Assembly (NCBI GenBank): GCA_030452275.1
Contig: JAKDMR010000068.1
Coordinates: forward strand, 1 to 8,573
Direction: 5' to 3'
DNA: 8,573 bases
Source: Candidatus Nitrosocosmicus sp.
GTDB taxonomy: Archaea > Thermoproteota > Nitrososphaeria > Nitrososphaerales > Nitrososphaeraceae
Part shown: positions 1 to 5,927 of the stretch, piece after piece
How positions within the stretch are numbered: the stretch's first letter is position 1
Layout of the letters: every line of letters begins with the position of its first letter
Program-made: the position numbers and the translations under genes
The notes under the pieces: generated by a model
The model's database searches: none
Told to the model about the DNA's origin: nothing
What the model saw: the letters and a program-made list of their open reading frames with translations, nothing else

Positions 1-287
1 TTTATATGATATCTTTTTTAAATAGAGTCCAAGTTCCTCATCGCTAGCATTTCCTATTTTTACAAGATATTCGTAAATTATCTCGGGCCTAAAATTTCCT
101 GATCCATCTAAATATAGTGTTTTTTTACTTCTAATGCTATTTAAAGAACAAATTAAGTAAACAAGGCGGGTTCTTCCAGCGCCTTTTTTACCAACTAACT
201 CTACCAGTGTACCATTTTGGGTCCATCTGAGTAAAAGACCATCTAATTTTTTTAGTTCTGAATCTATGGGTTTAGATATTGTTCCAT
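1..287 (-). CDS. RadA/RecA-family ATPase, N-terminal part, possible 5' frameshift (partial)
   Basis: This is the N-terminal part of a RecA/RadA-superfamily ATPase; the rest lies beyond the left edge. The frame is open from about 306 down to 1. Just after the N-terminus it reads IDSELKKLDGLL, resembling the 'G..sLD.LLgGGi' entry of RadA, RadB and KaiC-like proteins. Then comes the P-loop GKKGAGRT (169-192), and later LYLDGSGNFRPEII, matching RadA's 'YIDTEgtFRPERi'. The P-loop lysine is arginine (codon 172-174), so ATP binding or hydrolysis may be altered. This frame has no ATG, GTG or TTG before the P-loop. An ATG at 285-287 sits 25 bases after a TATA-like box but opens MEQYLNP and then a stop at 264-266; one extra base before that stop would join it to the ATPase frame. 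This suggests a frameshift, a sequencing error or a rare ATT start (295-297). RadB-like paralog is my best guess; the exact subfamily cannot be decided. Confidence 0.62.
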
Positions 288-310
288 GGATAAAAATATT
301 GATTAGTTAG

Positions 311-320
311 GGATAATATC
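311..320 (-). promoter_or_regulatory. TATA-like box for the RadA-like gene
   Basis: The minus-strand sequence GATATTATCC ends about 24 bases before the ATG at 285-287. That is the spacing expected of an archaeal TATA box driving a leaderless transcript. It supports that ATG as the intended start even though its frame breaks shortly after. The box was found by eye. Confidence 0.4.
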
Positions 321-331
321 GCAGAGGAAGC

Positions 332-339
332 TTTTTATT
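332..339 (+). promoter_or_regulatory. TATA-like box for the Sm-like gene (and probably metK)
   Basis: TTTTTATT is the best TATA-like element in the divergent intergenic region. Its centre is about 26 bases before position 362, so transcription would begin near 361. That would give a leader of about 13 bases to the ATG at 374. No equally good box lies between the Sm-like gene and metK, so the two may share this promoter. Confidence 0.4.
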
Positions 340-373
340 GTAGCCTAGGGTCTTTTCACAATTGAATAACAAT

Positions 374-628
374 ATGGCAACATCACCTTCACAACAACCA
401 ACTAAGAGACCATTAAATGTTTTACAGCGTTCTTTGAACAGAAAAGTTGCTGTAAGGTTAAAAAGCGAAATCGAATATAGAGGCAAAATGTCAAATGTAG
501 ATTCTTATATGAATTTGATTCTAGTTGATGCAGAAGAATTTGATGGATCTGATCTGTTAGCAAATTATGGTAAAGTCGTTATAAGAGGTAATAACGTGCT
601 TTTCATTAAATTAGAGAAAGAATTCTAA
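374..628 (+). CDS. Archaeal Sm-like (LSm/SmAP) RNA-binding protein
   Basis: This is an 84-residue Sm-fold protein. Family members form hexameric or heptameric rings that bind U-rich RNA and act in RNA processing or turnover. The Sm1 motif covers residues about 24-53 (VAVRLKSEIEYRGKMSNVD, then YMNLILVDAEE), and includes the hallmark glycine and the MNL..VDAEE block that contributes to the RNA site. The Sm2 motif is GKVVIRGNNVLFIKL near the C-terminus, with the diagnostic IRGNNV. A Ser/Gln/Pro-rich tail of about 12 residues precedes the fold. I chose the ATG at 374; an in-frame TTG at 362 would add four residues (MNNN) and lies close to the predicted transcription start, so it cannot be excluded. 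The gene is 30 bases before metK with no clear terminator between, suggesting co-transcription. The family assignment is secure; the RNA targets are unknown. Confidence 0.9.
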   Translation: MATSPSQQPTKRPLNVLQRSLNRKVAVRLKSEIEYRGKMSNVDSYMNLILVDAEEFDGSDLLANYGKVVIRGNNVLFIKLEKEF

Positions 629-658
629 TAGTTAGTACAATTTCCGAATTCTTGCTTA

Positions 659-1828
659 ATGATAATAATGCAACCACGAAAATATATATTTACATCTGAA
701 AGTGTAACAGAAGGACATCCCGATAAGATATGTGATAGGATTTCTGATTCCATTCTTGACTCATTTCTAAAAAATGATGCTGATGCTAGGGTAGCAGTGG
801 AAACCATGACGACTACAGGGGTAGTTATAGTAGCTGGAGAAGTAACTTCTATCCATAAGATGGAGGTGCAGGATATAGTAAGAAATGAAATAAATGATAT
901 TGGTTATAATAAACCCGAATATGGATTTGATGGAAATACATGTTCGGTATTGGTTTCACTTCATGAACAAAGCCCAGATATTTCCCTTGGGGTAACATCA
1001 AATGAATCAAAAGAGCAGGGAGCAGGTGACCAGGGACTAATGTTTGGGTTTGCTATAAACGAAACTCCAGAGTTTATGCCTCTGCCCATTACGCTTGCTC
1101 ATAATTTATCACTGCGTTTATCCGAAGTAAGGAAGAAAAAGGAATTGGATTGGGTTAGACCAGACGGCAAATCACAAGTTTCAATTCTATATGAAGACAA
1201 CAAGCCCAAGTCGATTGATACTATCGTGTTGTCAACCCAACATTCTCCTGAAATCTCCCAAGAACAAATTAGTGAGGAAATTACTAAATTAGTAATAAAT
1301 CCCGTTTGCTCAGATTGGATTACATCCGAAACGAAGGTATTTGTCAATCCTACTGGTAGATTTGTTATTGGTGGACCACCTGGCGATACAGGGTTGACAG
1401 GAAGAAAAATCATTGCTGATACCTACGGAGGGATGGGCAGGCATGGAGGAGGAGCTTTCTCTGGCAAAGATCCTACCAAAGTGGATAGGTCCGCATGCTA
1501 CATGGCCAGATACATCTCGAAAAATATTGTGGCAGCAGAATTGGCTACAAAATGTGAGGTTCAACTTGCTTATGCTATAGGTGTAGCAAAACCCGTGTCA
1601 GTTATGGTTGATACGTTTAAGACATCAAAGGTAGACGAAGAAAAAATAGAGACAAAGGTTAAAGACATATTTGATACAAGCCCCGCAGGCATCATTAGAA
1701 CTCTTGATCTAAAAAGACCAATTTATAAAAAAACATCTGCATATGGACATTTTGGGCGAAGAGATGTTGATTTTAGTTGGGAAAAAACTGATAAAGCAGA
1801 CGATTTGAAGAGCATTCGTGTCAATTAA
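659..1828 (+). CDS. metK: S-adenosylmethionine synthetase, bacterial-type
   Basis: Makes S-adenosylmethionine from methionine and ATP in the cytoplasm. The length, 389 residues, is normal for MetK. Landmarks are FTSESVTEGHPDK (11-23, with catalytic His20), the GAGDQGLMFGF signature (121-131), GGPPGDTGLTGRKIIADTYGG (split by eye at 238-258; metal and phosphate loops), GGGAFSGKDPTKVDRSACY (263-281) and the C-terminal YGHFGRRDV. This is the bacterial/eukaryotic family, not the divergent archaeal MAT family found in most Euryarchaeota and Crenarchaeota. ATG 659 and ATG 668 are in the same frame and neither has a clear Shine-Dalgarno, so the protein may be three residues shorter. It lies 30 bases after the Sm-like gene and just before cbiD. 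Its product is the methyl donor for the corrin-ring methylations, including CbiD, as well as for general methylation. Confidence 0.96.
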   Translation: MIIMQPRKYIFTSESVTEGHPDKICDRISDSILDSFLKNDADARVAVETMTTTGVVIVAGEVTSIHKMEVQDIVRNEINDIGYNKPEYGFDGNTCSVLVSLHEQSPDISLGVTSNESKEQGAGDQGLMFGFAINETPEFMPLPITLAHNLSLRLSEVRKKKELDWVRPDGKSQVSILYEDNKPKSIDTIVLSTQHSPEISQEQISEEITKLVINPVCSDWITSETKVFVNPTGRFVIGGPPGDTGLTGRKIIADTYGGMGRHGGGAFSGKDPTKVDRSACYMARYISKNIVAAELATKCEVQLAYAIGVAKPVSVMVDTFKTSKVDEEKIETKVKDIFDTSPAGIIRTLDLKRPIYKKTSAYGHFGRRDVDFSWEKTDKADDLKSIRVN

Positions 1829-1840
1829 ATAATCATAAAG

Positions 1841-1848
1841 TTTTTTTT
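1841..1848 (+). terminator. T8 tract after metK
   Basis: A run of eight T lies 12 bases after the metK stop. Archaeal intrinsic termination usually needs only such a T-rich stretch, with no stem required. It would separate the Sm-like/metK unit from cbiD, although read-through into cbiD remains possible because I found no convincing TATA box for cbiD. Confidence 0.5.
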
Positions 1849-1882
1849 GATACGTTTGCATGGTTATTATAGTCGATGAAGG

Positions 1883-3067
1883 TTGTTGAGCGACTCAGAT
1901 GAGAAAATCCATACTGATTTATCCATCGCCGAAAGCGAACAGGATCTCCCTTTAGAGGTTAAAGAGAAAAAACTCAGAGGACAACTTAAAACTGGATATA
2001 CCACTGGGACCTCAGCTACTGCTGCTTCCAAATCTGCTCTTATCACGCTCTTAACTGGAAAAACTGTCAAAGATGTGCAGGTTACCTTACCAAAAGGCAA
2101 GATTGTTACAATCAAGATTGCATGGACAAAAATTCATGAAAAGTCGATTACTTCCGCAGTTATTAAAGACGGTGGTGATGATCCTGATGTGACTCATGGT
2201 GCTGAAATTTGTTCTACTGTAGAATTGACGGGTAGTAAAGGTAATGTGCAAATAATTGGTGGGACTGGGGTAGGTAAAGTCACCAAACCAGGACTTGGAT
2301 TGTTACTGGGAAATGCTGCGATAAATCCCACACCCATGAAAATGATTTCCGGAGCTATGCATGAAGTTTTAGGTCTATATCCGGATTTAATTAAGAATAA
2401 AGGATTGAAAGTAATAATCTCTGTTCCCAGTGGGGCGGAAATAGCAAAAAAAACTGATAATCCCAGACTAGGTATACTTGGAGGAATTTCAATTTTGGGA
2501 ACTACTGGTATCGTACTCCCTTATTCAACGGCTTCTTTTGCAGCCGCAATAAGACAGAGTTTGGATGTTGGAATAGCACTAAAGGCAGATACTTTTATTC
2601 TTACAACTGGAGGGAGAAGTGAAGATTTTTGTAAAAGTTTATTCGGAGATACATATTCTGACCATTGTTATGTTCAGATGGGTGACTTTGCAGGCTATAG
2701 CGTAAAGCAATGCCACGACAAGAGAGTCAAGAAAGTGTTTATCGCTGGATTCATAGGAAAATTAACGAAAATAGCTATGGGTGTCAAACAAACGCATGTA
2801 AGAGGTTCTCATGTCGATATGGGATTTATGGCTAAACTGGCGGAGAGAACGGGTGCTTCTAATGATGTTCTAAAATTAATCCGAGCAGCGAATACAGCAC
2901 GGCATGTTTCGGAAATAATTGACTCTCAGAATGTGAAGGGGTTTTATGATCTCATTTGTAGTAATGCGGCTAGCCAGTTAAGTAACTATTCAAAAAACGA
3001 GCTATCAATCGAAGTTATTATGTTCGACTTTAAGGGCTTCATCATTGGTAGATTCCCAAAAAATTGA
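1883..3067 (+). CDS. cbiD: Cobalt-precorrin-5B C1-methyltransferase CbiD
   Basis: CbiD uses S-adenosylmethionine to methylate C-1 of cobalt-precorrin-5B after CbiG has opened the ring lactone, in the anaerobic cobalamin pathway. The 394-residue protein shows GYTTGTSATAASK (38-50), KDGGDDPDVTHGAEI (95-109), IGGTGVGKVTKPGL (125-138), NPRLGILGGISILGTTGIV (193-211), TTGGRSE (241-247) and GFIGKLTKIAMG (289-300), all typical of the family. The first 35 or so residues are an acidic, polar extension before the conserved fold. No ATG precedes the conserved region in this frame; TTG 1883 and TTG 1886 are the only standard candidates. The ATG at 1876 is in another frame and ends after eight codons. Transcription may come from its own weak promoter or by read-through from metK. 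A 241-base spacer separates it from cbiG. Confidence 0.94.
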   Translation: MLSDSDEKIHTDLSIAESEQDLPLEVKEKKLRGQLKTGYTTGTSATAASKSALITLLTGKTVKDVQVTLPKGKIVTIKIAWTKIHEKSITSAVIKDGGDDPDVTHGAEICSTVELTGSKGNVQIIGGTGVGKVTKPGLGLLLGNAAINPTPMKMISGAMHEVLGLYPDLIKNKGLKVIISVPSGAEIAKKTDNPRLGILGGISILGTTGIVLPYSTASFAAAIRQSLDVGIALKADTFILTTGGRSEDFCKSLFGDTYSDHCYVQMGDFAGYSVKQCHDKRVKKVFIAGFIGKLTKIAMGVKQTHVRGSHVDMGFMAKLAERTGASNDVLKLIRAANTARHVSEIIDSQNVKGFYDLICSNAASQLSNYSKNELSIEVIMFDFKGFIIGRFPKN

Positions 3068-3251
3068 CACAGTTAGTTTTATAGAATAATTTATCTTGGT
3101 TTGATATCTGAAAGCAGTAAGGATAGCCTGGTCCTAAATTATGGAGTAACTACATTTTCATAAACACTTCGTTTCTATCCTAAATATCCAGATGCTTCTT
3201 GCTTTAAATTATAGAGATCAGAATGTATCTTTAAATTTATGGATGCAAACC

Positions 3252-3259
3252 TATAATAA
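3252..3259 (+). promoter_or_regulatory. TATA-like box for cbiG-cbiX-cbiC
   Basis: TATAATAA, with A-rich flanks, predicts a transcription start near 3280-3282. The leader to the cbiG TTG would then be about 28 bases and would include the GGAGGT at 3291-3296. This is the best promoter candidate in the spacer. Confidence 0.5.
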
Positions 3260-3290
3260 AATAGTTATTGTAATATTATGGTAAAATATA

Positions 3291-3296
3291 GGAGGT
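3291..3296 (+). promoter_or_regulatory. Shine-Dalgarno GGAGGT before cbiG
   Basis: GGAGGT is a strong match to the 16S rRNA tail, 12 bases before the TTG at 3309. It decides the cbiG start, since no ATG is available in that frame near the conserved N-terminus. Most other genes here lack a strong site, so a leadered, SD-driven start stands out. Confidence 0.6.
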
Positions 3297-3308
3297 TTAT
3301 TTTAAGGA

Positions 3309-4391
3309 TTGAATGAGAGTTTAAAGAAAAAGGATATCGCTATTGTCGCTATTACTAAAAAAGGCATTGAAATAGCCAAGAGTATTCGTAATGTGTTGAG
3401 CGAATCGGAAATCTACGTGCCTGAAAAATTTAGGGGCGAAGATCCGTCAGTGATTTTTTTCCCGGAATCTGTAACGGATCGGATAGGACCACTATTTCAT
3501 GGATATGCTTCGCTAATCTGCGTTTTTTCCTTGGGAGCAGTTATTAGATTAATCTCGCCCCATTTAAAAGACAAAAAAAATGATCCGGCTGTAATTGTAA
3601 TAGATGATACTGCAAAATTTGTCATAAGCACATTATCAGGGCATTTAGGGGGTGCTAACGAGTTAACACTTAAAGTAGCTGACATCTTAAATTCGGTCCC
3701 CGTAATTACTACTGCAGCTGATGTAAACAAAACCATTGCCATCGATCTACTGGGAAAAAAATTTGACTGGGTTATTGATAATTTTGAAAACGTAACAAAG
3801 GTCAGTGCTATGATGGTTAACGAAGAAAGAATTGGAGCATACCAGGATGCTGGAGAAAAGAATTGGTGGAATATGGATCAACTGCCAAAGAATGTCGTAA
3901 AGGTACCTTTGATTACCAGCTTGTTATCTGATGAATATAGGGGTTCAATAATTATTACAGATAAGCTAGTGTCAAACAAGTCCTTGACCGCTAAATCCGT
4001 AATATATAGACCAAAATCACTTTATGTGGGGATAGGATTGCATTGGAATACCTCTAAGGATACAATTCAGCAAGGTATAATCAAAGTGCTTGAAGAAAAT
4101 AAATTGAGTATAAAAAGTATAAAGGCAATTACCTCGTTGGATAAAGGCAAACACGTAGTTGGCCTGGATGAATTTTGTACTGAAAATAATCTTCCCCTCC
4201 TCCTCTTTTCAAAAACTGAGCTAAATGAGGTAATAGTCCCTAATCCATCTGATTTGGTTGGAAAATATGAGGGAACATCAAGCGTATCTGAGGCCTCTTC
4301 GTTGGCAGCTTCGAAGGGTATTTTAATAGTACCTAAACAAAAATTTCCTCCAGATTTAACTGTCGCAATATGTCGGGTGAATTATCAATGA
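3309..4391 (+). CDS. cbiG: Cobalt-precorrin-5A hydrolase CbiG
   Basis: CbiG opens the delta-lactone of cobalt-precorrin-5A and releases the extruded two-carbon unit as acetaldehyde, giving cobalt-precorrin-5B, the CbiD substrate. The 360-residue protein has the full three-part layout: an N-terminal domain with SLGAVIRLISPHL (74-86), VIDDTAKFVISTLSGHLGGA (97-116) and NELT (117-120), a family hallmark; a middle region (about 140-230); and a C-terminal domain (about 236-358) with TSLDKGKHVVGLDEFC (275-290) and SEASSLAAS (327-335). The start of the C-terminal domain reads YVGIGLHWNTS (239-249), where most CbiG proteins have a GIGC(R/K)RGTS-like motif, so the usual Cys, basic pair and Gly are changed. 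Start TTG 3309 is supported by GGAGGT. The stop overlaps the cbiX start as ATGA (4388-4391), implying translational coupling. CbiG is a separate protein here, not fused to CbiH. Confidence 0.94.
   Translation: MNESLKKKDIAIVAITKKGIEIAKSIRNVLSESEIYVPEKFRGEDPSVIFFPESVTDRIGPLFHGYASLICVFSLGAVIRLISPHLKDKKNDPAVIVIDDTAKFVISTLSGHLGGANELTLKVADILNSVPVITTAADVNKTIAIDLLGKKFDWVIDNFENVTKVSAMMVNEERIGAYQDAGEKNWWNMDQLPKNVVKVPLITSLLSDEYRGSIIITDKLVSNKSLTAKSVIYRPKSLYVGIGLHWNTSKDTIQQGIIKVLEENKLSIKSIKAITSLDKGKHVVGLDEFCTENNLPLLLFSKTELNEVIVPNPSDLVGKYEGTSSVSEASSLAASKGILIVPKQKFPPDLTVAICRVNYQ
4376..4380 (+). promoter_or_regulatory. Shine-Dalgarno GGTGA that sets the cbiX start
   Basis: GGTGA inside the cbiG 3' end lies seven bases before ATG 4388. 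Together with the ATGA stop/start overlap, it favours 4388 over the in-frame upstream ATG at 4370, which would only add MSGELS before the conserved beta strand. Confidence 0.5.
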
Positions 4392-5149
4392 AAAAAGCGT
4401 TGTTAATAATAGATCGAGGAAGCAAAATGAAGGCAGTTCAGGATGAGTTGCATGATACATGCGACTTGATTAAAAATAAAACCGACTATTCTTATGTAGA
4501 TTTCTGCTTCCTAGAAGTTATTCCACCTTGCATTGATGAAGGAATTAGAAAATGTATTGATAGAGGCATCGATTCCATAACTATCGTTCCATATTTCTTA
4601 TACCCTGGTATGAAACTTAAAGATGCTGTTACCCAAACTGCCTCCATTATTCACCAAGAAAATAAAAAAATGGTGATCACAAAACCATTATCTTATCAAC
4701 CGATAATATCTGAAATAGTAATTAAGCGGGTAAATTCCCTAATTGTAGAAAAGGGACTAGATATTGATAATAAAAACCTGTGTTTTTTGATGATTGGCCA
4801 TGGTAGTAGTGATAAACGTGCTAGAGAAGCTTTTCTATATACTGTTAATGGCTTGAAGAAGATTTATAGGGATGTTAAATTTTGTTTCTTGGAATTAGAA
4901 CCCCCAAATATAGAAGGTGGGATAAAGGAATGCTTGACCGTCAATCCAGATACGATAGTGGTAATTCCATACTTTCTACATAAAGGGATCCATATTCAAA
5001 AGGACATCTTGAATGATTTAGCTATAGCACAAGAAAAATATAGTTTTAATAGTTTATTTATGTCTGGACATATCGGAGTAGATCCTGCGGTAATTGATCT
5101 GGTAATCACACTGGCGAAGGAGGCCGAAGCTAAAAGTGGAGTTTTCTAA
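4388..5149 (+). CDS. cbiX: Two-domain sirohydrochlorin cobaltochelatase CbiX
   Basis: Inserts Co2+ into sirohydrochlorin (factor II), the committed step of early-cobalt cobalamin synthesis. The 253-residue protein is a tandem of two CbiX domains, about 1-115 and 130-253. Parallel landmarks are LLIIDRGSK (5-13) with LMIGHGSSD (134-142), FCFLEVIPP (39-47) with FCFLELEPP (165-173), and VPYFLYPGMKLKD (67-79) with IPYFLHKGIHIQKD (193-206). Only the C-terminal copy keeps both metal-site histidines, His138 and His202. The N-terminal copy has Arg10 and Lys76 instead, so catalysis is probably in the C-terminal half and the N-terminal half is structural or helps bind the tetrapyrrole. The cbiG stop overlaps its start. 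Its own 3' end overlaps the proposed cbiC start by 14 bases. Nickel or iron chelation by the same fold (CfbA, SirB) is possible, but the Cbi neighbours favour cobalt. Confidence 0.88.
   Translation: MKKALLIIDRGSKMKAVQDELHDTCDLIKNKTDYSYVDFCFLEVIPPCIDEGIRKCIDRGIDSITIVPYFLYPGMKLKDAVTQTASIIHQENKKMVITKPLSYQPIISEIVIKRVNSLIVEKGLDIDNKNLCFLMIGHGSSDKRAREAFLYTVNGLKKIYRDVKFCFLELEPPNIEGGIKECLTVNPDTIVVIPYFLHKGIHIQKDILNDLAIAQEKYSFNSLFMSGHIGVDPAVIDLVITLAKEAEAKSGVF
5119..5123 (+). promoter_or_regulatory. Shine-Dalgarno GGAGG within the cbiX end, for cbiC
   Basis: GGAGG lies 12 bases before GTG 5136, the same spacing as GGAGGT to the cbiG TTG. This supports the GTG as the cbiC start and coupled translation with cbiX. 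Confidence 0.45.
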
Positions 5150-5846
5150 TACTAAAAACAATAATTATAATATAGGGAATCCTCAATCTCGAGACATGTC
5201 AACGAGGGCTTTTGGCATTGAGAAGCAAAGCTTTGACATGATAGAATCCGAAATCGGGAACCATGGATATATTGACAATGAATGGGCGGTGGTAAGACGA
5301 GTTATCCACGCTACAGCTGATTTTGATTTTGCAAAGAAAGATAGAATTATTTTCCATGAGAAGGCAATAGAATCTGCTTTCTTAGCTTTTTCCAAGAAAT
5401 CTTTTGTCGTCACCGACGTGGAGATGGTATTGCATGGCATTAATAAGAAATCATTGTTGGATCTAAATTTAACTGGCGTTTGTCTTATAAATGATCCCCA
5501 ATTAAAAGAAATATCCAGGAAATCAAACAAAACAAGATCTGAGCTTGCAATGCGGAAGGCCGCTGACAGGATAAACGGTGGTATTGTCATAATCGGAAAC
5601 GCTCCAACCGCTCTTTATGAATTAATTTCAATGATAAAGGAAAAAAAAACTTTACCATTACTTGTAATTGGAATTCCAGTTGGATTCGTGTCAGCTGTTG
5701 AATCTAAAACTGATTTATCAAAAATGGATGTTCCCTACATTACAAACATAGGAAGAAAGGGTGGTAGTTCTGCAGCCTCATCTATTATTAATTCGCTCAT
5801 GCTGTTGTATTCGGCAAGAAGGTCTAAGTCTCTAAATACGACATAA
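5136..5846 (+). CDS. cbiC: Cobalt-precorrin-8 methylmutase CbiC
   Basis: CbiC moves the methyl group from C-11 to C-12 of cobalt-precorrin-8, giving cobyrinate, which CbiA then amidates. The 236-residue protein has RRVIHATADFDF (54-65) with the catalytic His58, VVTDVEMV (91-98), KTRSELAMRKAA (132-143), GGIVIIGNAPTALYELI (148-164), IGIPVGFVSAVESK (178-191) and GRKGGSSAASSIINSL (206-221), covering the fold from end to end. I chose GTG 5136 because a GGAGG lies 12 bases upstream and the reading continues from cbiX. An in-frame ATG at 5196 would remove 20 polar residues, keep the conserved core and leave no overlap with cbiX; it is a fair alternative. This is the last gene of the cbiG-cbiX-cbiC unit, converging on cbiA. 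Confidence 0.95.
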   Translation: MEFSNTKNNNYNIGNPQSRDMSTRAFGIEKQSFDMIESEIGNHGYIDNEWAVVRRVIHATADFDFAKKDRIIFHEKAIESAFLAFSKKSFVVTDVEMVLHGINKKSLLDLNLTGVCLINDPQLKEISRKSNKTRSELAMRKAADRINGGIVIIGNAPTALYELISMIKEKKTLPLLVIGIPVGFVSAVESKTDLSKMDVPYITNIGRKGGSSAASSIINSLMLLYSARRSKSLNTT

Positions 5847-5854
5847 TAATCGTG

Positions 5855-5873
5855 TTAGTTTTGTTTTGGTTTT
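5855..5873 (+). terminator. T-rich termination region after cbiC
   Basis: Starting nine bases after the cbiC stop, a 19-base stretch is almost all T with a few G (TTAGTTTTGTTTTGGTTTT). This suits archaeal T-tract termination for the plus-strand cbi genes. It sits in the 81-base convergent gap before cbiA, where a barrier against read-through makes sense. Confidence 0.5.
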
Positions 5874-5927
5874 AGACCTTTCAATCGAAAATTGTTCCGC
5901 TTGTGAACGTCAGAATGTCTATTTATA

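Larger units (their letters stand above)
3068..3308 (+). other. Spacer between cbiD and cbiG with imperfect AT-rich repeats
   Basis: This AT-rich spacer encodes no convincing protein on either strand. It holds three imperfect copies of a 12-base element: TAAATTATGGAG (3135-3146), TAAATTATAGAG (3205-3216) and TAAATTTATGGA (3232-3243). It also has a 7-base inverted pair, AGGATAG (3120-3126) with CTATCCT (3175-3181), 48 bases apart. In DNA this AT-rich, repeats of this kind can arise by chance. I see no B12-riboswitch core. The right end carries the cbiG promoter and ribosome binding site, so the spacer probably acts as the 5' regulatory region of cbiG-cbiX-cbiC. Confidence 0.4.

Noticed and set aside
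1099..1413. Minus-strand open frame of about 104 codons inside metK
   Set aside because: It lies fully within a strongly conserved coding gene on the other strand, and its translation shows no recognisable domain. The same holds for minus-strand frames at 1310-1564, 3497-3742 and 5183-5590, and for plus-strand frames inside cbiA and uvrC.
1876..1902. ATG at 1876 as the cbiD start
   Set aside because: It is in a different frame from CbiD and meets a stop after eight codons.
1867..2115. Minus-strand open frame across the cbiD start
   Set aside because: It overlaps the conserved cbiD N-terminal region, has no domain and no promoter, and is best read as a shadow.
3068..3308. Possible cobalamin riboswitch before cbiG
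   Set aside because: I looked for a B12-box-like core and the multi-stem layout and saw neither. The spacer is AT-rich with only a weak 7-base inverted pair, and the expected leader after the TATA box is only about 28 bases.
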